Origin: GCA-2683825 sp965662355
GTDB lineage: Bacteria > Planctomycetota > UBA1135 > GCA-002686595
DNA: 39,429 nucleotides
Direction: 5' to 3'
NCBI GenBank assembly: GCA_965662355.1
Contig: CBFIHP010000034.1
Span: 1-39,429 of the forward strand
The stretch's first letter is position 1. Each line of letters starts with the position of its first letter. The translations under genes were made by a program, and so were the position numbers. This document shows, piece by piece, positions 15,751 through 23,649 of this stretch. The notes under the pieces were generated by a model that worked only from the letters and a program-made list of their open reading frames with translations, made no database searches and was not told where the DNA came from.

Positions 15751-16740
15751 GTGACCGACGTCCAAGCCGTTGCCGAGCGTATTCAGGAAGAAAGCGCCTT
15801 TCTCCAAGACGTCCTGCGAGAGGTCGAGAGGGTCATCGTGGGCCAGAGCGATCTCGTCCACAGCCTCTTGGTCGGGCTCCTCGCGGACGGGCACGTCCTG
15901 CTCGAGGGGGTGCCGGGGCTGGGAAAAACGCTGGCCGTTCATTCCCTTGCAACGGCCCTCGGCGGTGATTTTCGACGCATCCAGTTCACCCCCGACTTGT
16001 TGCCCTCCGACCTCCTGGGAACTCAGGTCTATAACCCGAAGACCGGTGATTGGTCGGTCCGCCGCGGTCCGGTCTTTGCGAATTTCGTACTGGCCGACGA
16101 GATCAACCGCGCGCCGGCCAAGGTCCAATCGGCCTTGCTCGAGGCGATGCAAGAGCGCCAGGTCAGCCTCGCCGGTGAAACCCACCCTCTGCCGGCTCCT
16201 TTTCTGGTGTTGGCGACGCAGAACCCCGTCGAGCAGGAGGGCACGTACGCTCTTCCCGAAGCGCAGGTCGATCGCTTCATGCTGAAGGTGGTCGTCGGCT
16301 ATCCGACCAAGGCGGAAGAGGGTCGCATCATCGAGCGCATGGCGACCAACCAGGAAAAGCCGACCGTCAAGGCGGTCGCCAAGCCCGAGCAGCTCCTGCG
16401 GGCCCGACGGCTACTCGACGACATCTACGTCGACCAGCTGGCCCGGGACTACATCGTCGAGCTGGTCTTCGCCACGCGCGAACCGGCGCAGTACGGACTC
16501 GACGATCTGGAACCGATGATCCTCTACGGAGCGTCGCCGCGTGCCTCGATCTCGTTGACCCAGGCTGCGCGCGCCCACGCCTTCCTCGAAGGCCGGGGGT
16601 TCGTGACGCCCCTGGACATCAAGGCCGTGGGTATGAACATCCTGCGTCACCGCGTGATCACGACGTACGAGGCGGAAGCCGAGGGGCTTTCCTCCGAGGA
16701 CGTGATCCAGCGGGTTTTCGACACCGTCCCGGTGCCCTGA
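15751..16740 (+). CDS. moxR: MoxR family AAA+ ATPase
   Basis: Cytoplasmic AAA+ ATPase that acts as a chaperone for partners with von Willebrand A domains. Its 329 residues include Walker A GVPGLGKT (53-60), Walker B VLADEINR (113-120), sensor 1 ATQNP (155-159) and the typical QFTPDLLPSDLLG, PAKVQSALLEAMQE and EGTYALPEAQVDRFM blocks. I chose the GTG at 15751 because the domain begins directly after it; the ribosome site is weak. It heads the Bat operon: the DUF58 gene starts 20 nt later. Family knowledge suggests it remodels the DUF58/BatA/BatB VWA proteins. Confidence 0.95.
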   Translation: MTDVQAVAERIQEESAFLQDVLREVERVIVGQSDLVHSLLVGLLADGHVLLEGVPGLGKTLAVHSLATALGGDFRRIQFTPDLLPSDLLGTQVYNPKTGDWSVRRGPVFANFVLADEINRAPAKVQSALLEAMQERQVSLAGETHPLPAPFLVLATQNPVEQEGTYALPEAQVDRFMLKVVVGYPTKAEEGRIIERMATNQEKPTVKAVAKPEQLLRARRLLDDIYVDQLARDYIVELVFATREPAQYGLDDLEPMILYGASPRASISLTQAARAHAFLEGRGFVTPLDIKAVGMNILRHRVITTYEAEAEGLSSEDVIQRVFDTVPVP

Positions 16741-16760
16741 TCACGAAGGAGAACGGAAAC

Positions 16761-17681
16761 GTGGAGGAGGAGCACGAAGTCGAGCTGTCGGAGCTGCTCG
16801 ACGAGGTGCGACGCATCGAGGCGCAGAGCAAACGGCTGGTTACGGGTCAGATGGCCGGCGGCTACAGCTCGGTCTTTCGCGGCTCGGGCATCGAGATCCA
16901 CGAGATCCGCGAATACGTCGAGGGCGACGATCCCCGCGCCGTCGACTGGAACGTGACCGCCCGCGTCGGTCGGCCCTTCGTCAAGGAATACGTCGAGGAA
17001 CGCCAGCTGACGATGCTGTTTCTCTTCGACCTGTCGGCCTCCATGGGGGGCGGTTTCGGCATCTGGTCCGCACGCCAGATGGCCGCACGGGTGTGCGCCT
17101 GCCTGGCGCTGTCCGCGATTCGCAACGACGATCGCGTTGGCTTGATCGCCTTCAGTGGTGGGGTCGACAAGTTCGTTCCGCCCCGCAAGGGTATCCGTCA
17201 CGTGTTGCGTATCGTGCGCGACTGCCTGGCGTTGAAGGGCAAGAGCATCGAGACGCAACTCGTGCCCGCGCTCGAGTTCGCCTCGCGAGCGGTTCGCCGC
17301 CACGCCGTCTTGTTCCTGGTGTCGGACTTTCTGCAACCGGGATGGAAACGAGCTCTGACGCTGTGTGCGAACCGCCACGACGTGATCGCCGTGCGCATGC
17401 TGATGCCCGAGCTCGAACCCCCAGAAGTGCAAGCCGGGTTGGCGCGCTTACGCGATCCCGAGACCGGACATGAGACCGTTGTCGACTGGAGCAACCCGAC
17501 CGTGCGCGAGGCGTACATCCAGCGCGTCGCCGAGGCACGACTGGAAACCGAACGGACCCTGCGTCGCGCCGGTGTCGATCTGATGGACGTGCTGGTGCCG
17601 AGGGTCCCCGACAAGGATGCGGTCGCGCGGCCGATTCTCGAGTTCTTCCGCATGCGCGAAGAGCGCGGGGCAAAGCGGTGA
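16761..17681 (+). CDS. DUF58 family protein with VWA-like domain
   Basis: Cytoplasmic partner of MoxR in Bat operons; 306 residues. It has the DUF58 signature G-x-G-x(5)-IREYVEGDDPRAVDW (41-63), then a VWA-type fold with MIDAS-like DLSASM (D90, S92, S94) that may bind a divalent metal. It starts at GTG 16761, nine bases after AAGGAG (16746-16751). The stop overlaps the next start (GTGA, 17678-17681). Length and motifs are normal for the family. Confidence 0.93.
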   Translation: MEEEHEVELSELLDEVRRIEAQSKRLVTGQMAGGYSSVFRGSGIEIHEIREYVEGDDPRAVDWNVTARVGRPFVKEYVEERQLTMLFLFDLSASMGGGFGIWSARQMAARVCACLALSAIRNDDRVGLIAFSGGVDKFVPPRKGIRHVLRIVRDCLALKGKSIETQLVPALEFASRAVRRHAVLFLVSDFLQPGWKRALTLCANRHDVIAVRMLMPELEPPEVQAGLARLRDPETGHETVVDWSNPTVREAYIQRVAEARLETERTLRRAGVDLMDVLVPRVPDKDAVARPILEFFRMREERGAKR

Positions 17682-18625
17682 GCTTCTCCCTTGTGCTGGC
17701 CGGTTTCGCAATCGCGGTGCTCGGCGGACAGGGGGAATCCGTCGAACAAGCCAAGTCCATCGAACAGGTGGAATTAGGCCTGCGCGTAGTCGGCCCCACC
17801 GAGGTCGACTTCGGCGTGGCCTTTGCGCTGCGCGTCATCCAGGTATGGGACAAGCAGCTCGAACTCGAGCCCTGGGGCGAGGAGAAACTCGCTCCCTTGA
17901 CCGTCCGCCTCGTCGACACGAGCGTGCGTGAGAACGCGACCCACATCGAGGAGACGCGCATCTTCGAGTGCTTTGCCTTCGAGCTGAACGAGTTCATTCT
18001 TCCAGGGCTGTTTCTGCGCGCGAAGTCCACGAAAGACGGTTCGCAACGCGTCGCTCTGGGGGAGGAGTTGCGCATTGGCGTGCGCTCGAGTTTGCCGGCC
18101 GACGACCCCGGGTTGATGGAGATGCCGCGTGACGTCTTTCTCGCGCCGTTTCCCTGGGGGCTGGCGTTGACCAGCATCGCGGCGCTGTCCTTGATCTCGG
18201 TGATCGGTCTGCGCGTCTATCGCCGCCGTCCCATCGAAGAGACGTACATCGCGCCGGAACCCCCGCACGTCATCGCTGCAGAACGCATCGCGCTCTTGCG
18301 CAGCCAGGTGTTTGAGACGCGCGAAGAGGTGCGCGCGTTTCACGTCGAGATCTCGGCCATCGTGCGCGCGTACATCGAAGGTCGCTTCGACGTGGAGGCG
18401 CCGGGCAAGACGACCGACGAGTTCTTTGCCGACCCCGGGACGAACGCGGCTCTCGAGCCGGAAGATCGCGAGCGCCTGAGTGCGCTGCTGAGCCAAAGCG
18501 ACCTGGTGAAGTATGCCGGTCAAGCCTCCGGAAGCGAGGAGCGCGACGATCTGCTCGGCGCGATCGAAGTCTTTGTCGAGCACACGCACGAACAACCACA
18601 GGCCGTGCTGGAGGAGAACGCTTGA
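17678..18625 (+). CDS. Membrane protein of Bat operon (DUF4381-like position)
   Basis: A 315-residue inner-membrane protein with an N-terminal signal-like helix (SFSLVLAGFAIAVLGG), a periplasmic beta-rich part (about 25-155), one clear transmembrane helix (WGLALTSIAALSLISVIGLRV, about 160-180) and a cytoplasmic helical tail (about 185-315) with EVRAFHVEISAIVRAYIEGRF. That tail, with its short helical bundle, fits the DUF4381-type protein that sits between DUF58 and the VWA proteins in Bat clusters. It starts at GTG 17678 inside the DUF58 stop and ends in a 4-nt overlap with batA. No catalytic motif is seen; a scaffold role in the complex is inferred. Confidence 0.82.
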   Translation: MSFSLVLAGFAIAVLGGQGESVEQAKSIEQVELGLRVVGPTEVDFGVAFALRVIQVWDKQLELEPWGEEKLAPLTVRLVDTSVRENATHIEETRIFECFAFELNEFILPGLFLRAKSTKDGSQRVALGEELRIGVRSSLPADDPGLMEMPRDVFLAPFPWGLALTSIAALSLISVIGLRVYRRRPIEETYIAPEPPHVIAAERIALLRSQVFETREEVRAFHVEISAIVRAYIEGRFDVEAPGKTTDEFFADPGTNAALEPEDRERLSALLSQSDLVKYAGQASGSEERDDLLGAIEVFVEHTHEQPQAVLEENA

Positions 18626-19620
18626 ACGATCTCTTCCACGCGCTTTCCAAACTGCAGCTTCGAGACCCGTTCTGGCTGGTCCTGTCCTTCGGTGTGCCTA
18701 TCGGTATCTGGATGCGGCACAGGAGCGGCGTTCCCACGATCACCTTTGCGCCCAGCGCTTACCTGAAAGGCTTGCCACGTTCCCTGCGCGCGCGGATGGC
18801 CGGCCTGCCACGCATTCTCCAGTGTTTAGGCCTCGGCTTTCTGGTCGTCGCCCTGGCGCGCCCGGTCGAACGCGTACAGCTGCCACTACAAGCCCAGGGC
18901 ATCGATGTCTTGCTGTGCCTCGACGTTTCCTCGTCCATGGCGGCCAAGGACCTGGACGCCGCGCATTCGCGCCTGGACCTGGCGAAGAAGGCGGCCACCG
19001 AGTTCGTCGGCGGTCGTCCGGCCGATCGTTTCGGTTTGATTCGTTTCGCGCGATATCCCGACCTGCTCTCGCCCTTGACCCTGGACCACCGTGCCCTGAC
19101 TTCCTTCCTTGACGAGGTGCAGCGGGTCGAGGCGGATGGCCTCGAAGACCTTACGGGCATCGGCAACGCGGTCGCGCGCGCGGCGCAAGTGCTACGCTCG
19201 AGTCCGGCCAAGTCGAAGGTGGTTATCCTTCTGACCGATGGCGAGGAGAATGTCGCCACTGCCGAGACCCCCGACGAGATCGGACCGGATCGCGCCGGCC
19301 AGCTGTGTGAAGAGCTGGGGGTGCGTGTCTACACGATCGCCGCTGGCATCGGCCGGCGTGGCGGCGGAGGGCAGTGGGTTCCACTGGACACGGCTCAGGT
19401 CGAACACCTCGCCCAGCGTACCGGTGGCGAGTTTTTCGAAGCCCGCGACGGGGGGGCCATTCGCGAGGTCTACGCGACCATCGACCGCATGGAGAAGACC
19501 CAGTTCGAGGAGCCGCAGTTCGAATTGCGCGAGCGCTTCCTGCCATTCCTTGTCGTGGGCCTGGTGTCGATCCTGATCGGACGCCTCCTGCGTGCCAGCT
19601 CGTTGGAGGTGTTGCCATGA
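18622..19620 (+). CDS. batA: BatA-like VWA membrane protein
   Basis: A 332-residue protein with N-terminal membrane segments (about 15-30 and 66-80), a periplasmic or cytoplasmic VWA domain with full MIDAS DVSSSM (101-106) and LTDGEEN, and a C-terminal helix (FLPFLVVGLVSILIGRLL). Family knowledge: in Leptospira and Bacteroides the Bat proteins are linked to aerotolerance or stress resistance. The start appears to be TTG 18622, in the 4-nt overlap TTGA with the previous stop. The ATG of batB overlaps its end the same way. Confidence 0.9.
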   Translation: MNDLFHALSKLQLRDPFWLVLSFGVPIGIWMRHRSGVPTITFAPSAYLKGLPRSLRARMAGLPRILQCLGLGFLVVALARPVERVQLPLQAQGIDVLLCLDVSSSMAAKDLDAAHSRLDLAKKAATEFVGGRPADRFGLIRFARYPDLLSPLTLDHRALTSFLDEVQRVEADGLEDLTGIGNAVARAAQVLRSSPAKSKVVILLTDGEENVATAETPDEIGPDRAGQLCEELGVRVYTIAAGIGRRGGGGQWVPLDTAQVEHLAQRTGGEFFEARDGGAIREVYATIDRMEKTQFEEPQFELRERFLPFLVVGLVSILIGRLLRASSLEVLP

Positions 19621-20627
19621 AGCTCTTCGAGCTGGTGCTTCTCCCCGCGGCTTTCGGTCTGCTGGGGCTCGTGCCGCTGATCTGGTGGTTTCTGCGATCT
19701 TCGGAGGGAGCTCGCGCTCGGCGGCTTCAACGTCTGGTTGGACCGCGAACTCCGGTTCTGGCTGGCAACGCGAGCACGCGCCGCCGTCGCCTGCGGCACG
19801 CCTTGAGCGTCGGTGGTTTCGCTCTGGCGATCCTCGCGGTCGTGCAACCCGCGTGGGGGATCGATCCGAAGAAGGTGCATGCGCGCGGCGTCGACGTGCT
19901 GATCTGTCTCGACGTGTCGCGTTCCATGCTGGCCCGCGACCTCGAGCCCCATCGCTTGGGCCGCGCCCACGAAGAGATCCGCACGCTCTCGCGCCGCACC
20001 CATGGGGATCGGCTCGGGCTCGTGGCCTTCGCCGGCGACGCGAGTCTCAGTATCCCGTTGACGCGCGACATGGATTCCTTTGCCGATCTCGTCGAAACGA
20101 CCGATCCATCCCGCGTCGAACTGGGTGGTACGAACATCGGCGCCGCGCTCGAGGAAGCCCTGAAGGCTCTCGAAGGCGGTGACATGGGCCACCACGAGGC
20201 GATCATCTTGATCTCCGACGGTGAAGATCTCGAGGGTCGCGGCCTGGCCACCGCGCAAGCCTGCAAGGAGCGCAACATCACGGTGCATTGCATGGGTTTG
20301 GGTTCGCCTCTGGGTAGCAAGATCGCGCTCGCTAGCGATGGGGGTGAGGTGTTCCTTCGCGATCGATCCGGCATCGAGGTCGTGACCCACCTGGACGATG
20401 CGAGCTTGCGCGCGATCGCCGAAGAGACCGGTGGGAGTTATTCCGACCTCAGCCAGACGAGTCGGCCCCTGGTCGAGCTGTACGAGACCCGGATCCTGCC
20501 CATGGCCGGCAAGGTCGGCCGCGGCGACCGCAGCGTGTCGAGCAACCACTTCCAGTGGCCCTTGTTACTTGCCTTCCTCTTCTTCCTGGGAGAATTCTCG
20601 ATCAGCGAGCGGAGGGTGCACCGATGA
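19617..20627 (+). CDS. batB: BatB-like VWA membrane protein
   Basis: A 336-residue paralogue of BatA with the same plan: two N-terminal helices (about 6-27 and 63-80), VWA domain with MIDAS DVSRSM (99-104), GGTNIGAALEEAL and ISDGEDLEG, and a last hydrophobic helix (FQWPLLLAFLFFLGEFSI). The ATG 19617 lies in ATGA with the batA stop; its own stop overlaps the next gene's ATG. The pair BatA/BatB is the core of the Bat complex. Confidence 0.9.
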   Translation: MKLFELVLLPAAFGLLGLVPLIWWFLRSSEGARARRLQRLVGPRTPVLAGNASTRRRRLRHALSVGGFALAILAVVQPAWGIDPKKVHARGVDVLICLDVSRSMLARDLEPHRLGRAHEEIRTLSRRTHGDRLGLVAFAGDASLSIPLTRDMDSFADLVETTDPSRVELGGTNIGAALEEALKALEGGDMGHHEAIILISDGEDLEGRGLATAQACKERNITVHCMGLGSPLGSKIALASDGGEVFLRDRSGIEVVTHLDDASLRAIAEETGGSYSDLSQTSRPLVELYETRILPMAGKVGRGDRSVSSNHFQWPLLLAFLFFLGEFSISERRVHR

Positions 20628-21367
20628 GACTTGCGCTGGGCATCCTGGGATTGAGCATGTTGGGGCCGTGCGTGATCGATACGGGCGTGGACGAGTATCG
20701 CGACGCACGTTTCGCCAAGGCTCTAGCGTCCTTTACGCGGGCCGAAGAGCAGGCTGGTGCCTGTGCTGACGCGCCCCTGGTGTTCAGTCGCGCCCTGGCT
20801 GCGTTGCAAGCCGGCGACCTACGGACCGCGGAGTTCTCGGCCGAAAAGGCGCTCGTGCGCGGTGGGGCTGACTTCGAGGACCTGCGCCTGTTCCTCTTCG
20901 CCAACGTGGCGATTCGCCGCTCGATGCGAGCCGAGGCCGAAGCGGATCTGCGCGACGCCGACCCGACGGCCTTCAGCCGCGCCATCGCCCACGTCGAGGA
21001 GGCACGCGAGATGTGGAAGGGGCTGGTCCTGCGTACGGCCGATGACGACTGGCCCGCGGCGCGGCGCAACCTGGAACGAGCCCTGCGCAAGCTGGACGAG
21101 CTGGAAGCCAAGCGCGAGGAAGCCGAGGCCAAGCAGAACAAGAAGAAGGAAAAGGACCAGGAAGAGCAGTCCGAGGAAGACATCGAGGACACCGAGGCCC
21201 AACCCGAGGAGCAGGAAGACAAGGCGACCCCCCAGGCCCAGCTCGATCTGTCCTCCATGGAACTGGCCCAGCTCTTCGAGCAGTTGAAAGAGCTCGAGCT
21301 CGAGAAACGCAAGCTGCGCCACGAGCGCCAGCGCGTGCGCTCGCGGAATGTGGAGAAGGACTGGTGA
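20624..21367 (+). CDS. BatC-like TPR/coiled-coil protein
   Basis: A 247-residue protein. An N-terminal hydrophobic helix (MRLALGILGLSMLGPC) is followed by TPR-like helices (about 22-160: FAKALASFTRAEEQAG, DLRTAEFSAEKAL) and a strongly charged Lys/Glu-rich low-complexity stretch (about 160-205) with coiled-coil character, then a short helical end (LEKRKLRHERQRVRSRNVEKDW). It occupies the BatC place between BatB and BatD. The Cys16 context (LGPC) is not a good lipobox, so an uncleaved anchor is likelier. 4-nt overlaps at both ends. Confidence 0.8.
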   Translation: MRLALGILGLSMLGPCVIDTGVDEYRDARFAKALASFTRAEEQAGACADAPLVFSRALAALQAGDLRTAEFSAEKALVRGGADFEDLRLFLFANVAIRRSMRAEAEADLRDADPTAFSRAIAHVEEAREMWKGLVLRTADDDWPAARRNLERALRKLDELEAKREEAEAKQNKKKEKDQEEQSEEDIEDTEAQPEEQEDKATPQAQLDLSSMELAQLFEQLKELELEKRKLRHERQRVRSRNVEKDW

Positions 21368-22941
21368 TCGGCTTNNNNNNNNNNNNNNNNNNNNNNNNNN
21401 NNNNNNNNNNNNNNNNNNNNNNNNNNNNNNNNNNNNNNNNNNNNNNNNNNNNNNNNNNNNNNNNNNNNNNNNNCCCTGTCATCCCTGCGGTCATCGCCGC
21501 GAGCGTCCTCGTCTCGCAAGCGGGCGAACCGGACAAGCTCTCACGCCAGGTCCGGATCGAGCTCCAGGTGGATGAACAAGAGCCCTGGGTCGGAGAGGTC
21601 GTCGACGTACACGTGCGCGTTTCCCTGGAGAGAAATTTCCTGCGGGACCAGCTCGTGCAGTCCTTCCGCAAGAAGCTCGGCGTTCCCGTCCAGATTCGAA
21701 TTCCTTGGTATCCGGAGCTCGATGGCGCCCGGGCGATCGAGGTCGGCGAGCCACGAGGAGACGCTTCGATCGTCGTGAACGGCGCGCTTTCGAGGGCGGT
21801 TCGAATCGACCCTGTGGCGCAGGGCCTTCTCACTTTCGAGATCACACGCTCCTTCCTCGTGGAAAGAGCCGGGCGCTTGTCGCTGGCTCCGGCCAGCCTG
21901 AGCTTCGACTACGCCGAGCGCTTCGAGGACAGTTTTCTCGATGGACGCGTCCCGATTGACCCGCAAAAGGCCGTGCTCGAGAGCACCTCGCTCGTCCTGA
22001 ACGCCCGTGAACTGCCCAGCGTCGGTCGACCGAAGGGCTTCGGTGGTGCGGTGGGCAGCTTCAGCGTTCGCGGGACTCTTGCGACGACCACGGGCGTCGT
22101 GGGCGAGCCGTTGTCGTGGACCTTCACGATCGAAGGCGGTGGGAATCTCGCCTTCTTGAAGGCGCCGGTCATCGATACGCAGCTGGCGGAATTTCACGTA
22201 CGCGGCAGGATCGATCGCCAGGCGGAAGGGGTGCGCGAGCTTGTGCACGAACTGGTCCCATTGCGAGTCGTGGACGAGCTGCCCGCCGTTGCTTTCACGT
22301 TCTTCGATCCCGAACGCGGTGAGTATCGCAGCGTGCGGACGATTCCGATCCCACTCGACATTCAGCCCTCTGCCGATGGTGTCGATCTGGTCGCGCCACC
22401 GAAACGGGTGGTCGAAACCGAAGTCGAGGTCGTGACGGAGCTAACGGCGGAACCTGCACGCGGGCTCGGGGACTTGATGGCAGCCGGGCGCGTTTCGTTG
22501 ATCGTGCACAAGGAACGCATCTCCAGAGCTTCGATGGCCGGCGTTCTGATCGCTCCATGGATTCTGTGTGCGCTGGGCGTGCTCTATGTTCGCCTGCGTG
22601 AACGGGGTCGCGAGGATGAAGCAACCGTGAGGGCGCGCCAGGCCATGCAGGCCTTGCGCAAGCAGCTTGCCGGTGGTGACACCGCCCTGTCCGAGGCCTT
22701 CGCCGAGTACCTCGGCGCGAAGTTGAACTGTTCCGCGGCCGCGGTCGTCGCGACGGATCTCCAGCAGCGACTCGAGGCCACCGGGGTCGATGCAGCGCTA
22801 GCGGAGGAGGTCGCTCGCGTTCTGCTAGCCTTGGTCAACGAGCACTTCGGCAGGGAACAAGCGCAAACCGGCACGGGGGTCGTTTTCACTCTGGTCGAGC
22901 GGCTGGAATCGGCTTTCGCCAACGAGGAGGTCAACCAGTGA
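21364..22941 (+). CDS. batD: BatD-like protein, with assembly gap near its N-terminus
   Basis: Large Bat protein (525 residues counting the gap). The first codons (GTG 21364) are followed directly by 99 N, then the rest of a signal peptide (VIPAVIAASVLVSQA). The periplasmic part contains repeated Ig-like beta domains (SRQVRIELQVDEQEPWVGEVVDVHVRV; GSFSVRGTLATTTGVVGEPLSWTF, in parts), typical of BatD. A transmembrane helix (about 425-445, AGVLIAPWILCALGVLYVRL) and a cytoplasmic helical domain follow. It sits in GTGA overlaps on both sides. The true gap is probably only a few codons. Confidence 0.87.
   Translation: MIGXXXXXXXXXXXXXXXXXXXXXXXXXXXXXXXXXXPVIPAVIAASVLVSQAGEPDKLSRQVRIELQVDEQEPWVGEVVDVHVRVSLERNFLRDQLVQSFRKKLGVPVQIRIPWYPELDGARAIEVGEPRGDASIVVNGALSRAVRIDPVAQGLLTFEITRSFLVERAGRLSLAPASLSFDYAERFEDSFLDGRVPIDPQKAVLESTSLVLNARELPSVGRPKGFGGAVGSFSVRGTLATTTGVVGEPLSWTFTIEGGGNLAFLKAPVIDTQLAEFHVRGRIDRQAEGVRELVHELVPLRVVDELPAVAFTFFDPERGEYRSVRTIPIPLDIQPSADGVDLVAPPKRVVETEVEVVTELTAEPARGLGDLMAAGRVSLIVHKERISRASMAGVLIAPWILCALGVLYVRLRERGREDEATVRARQAMQALRKQLAGGDTALSEAFAEYLGAKLNCSAAAVVATDLQQRLEATGVDAALAEEVARVLLALVNEHFGREQAQTGTGVVFTLVERLESAFANEEVNQ
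21375..21473. other. Assembly gap (99 N)
   Basis: N run within the signal-peptide region of the BatD-like gene. Frame is kept across it; the flanks share no duplicate. Confidence 0.95.
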
Positions 22942-23627
22942 TCGCGGCTCTGGTGTTGGTCCTGGCCCCGGCCGGTGATTTCGAGCGTGGCCTCGAGGCG
23001 TACGAGGCCGAGCGGTACGCGGAGGCGCAGACGCACTTCCAGGCCGCCCTCGAGGATCCCGAAGCCTCCCACGGGCCCGTGCTCTACAACCTGGGACACT
23101 GCGCTTTCCGCCTGGGTCGGTACGCGGAGGCGATCGTGTACTACACCGGCGCATTGCGGCGTATGCCCGATGATCCCAATCCCACGCGGGATCTCAACCT
23201 CGCCCGACGCGAGCTGGGTCTGGAAGCCTTCGAGCCCGAGCCGCCGGGGCCGTTCGCGCGCTTCGACACGCTTCCCCCGACGACCCGGCTGGCCATCATC
23301 GGTTCGCTGCAGTGCGTGGCCTTGTGGGGGCTCCTGCTCTCGAGGAGGCGCTTCTCGCGCCTGCTTCTGGCGCCGATTCTCGGTGTCGTGTTGATCGGGG
23401 CGTACCACCTGGTTCGGTCGCAGACCGTCAACGCGAGCTTCCCCGCCGTCGTCGTTGCCGAAGAGATCGAGTTGCGCGGCGAGCCGCACACGAATCTGGC
23501 CATTCGCTTCGAGCTGAAAGCCGGTGAGATCGTGCAGGTCGTCGAGCATTCTCCCCGCTGGGTGCGGATCTCCCATTCCCGAGGTACGGGTTGGGTCGAG
23601 CGCTCCGGATTGGGATGGGTGGAGTAG
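22938..23627 (+). CDS. batE: BatE-like TPR and SH3 membrane protein
   Basis: A 229-residue protein: short N-terminal hydrophobic run (IAALVLVLAPAG), TPR repeats (FERGLEAYEAERYAEAQTHF; YNLGHCAFRLGRYAEAIVYY), two transmembrane helices (about 113-130 and 136-152), and a C-terminal bacterial SH3-like domain (NLAIRFELKAGEIVQVVEHSPRWVRISH in parts, GWVERSGL). This layout is that of BatE. It begins at GTG 22938 overlapping the BatD stop and closes the operon, though the next gene begins only 22 nt later. Confidence 0.88.
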   Translation: MIAALVLVLAPAGDFERGLEAYEAERYAEAQTHFQAALEDPEASHGPVLYNLGHCAFRLGRYAEAIVYYTGALRRMPDDPNPTRDLNLARRELGLEAFEPEPPGPFARFDTLPPTTRLAIIGSLQCVALWGLLLSRRRFSRLLLAPILGVVLIGAYHLVRSQTVNASFPAVVVAEEIELRGEPHTNLAIRFELKAGEIVQVVEHSPRWVRISHSRGTGWVERSGLGWVE

Positions 23628-23649
23628 AGCGCGCGGCTACAATCCGTGT

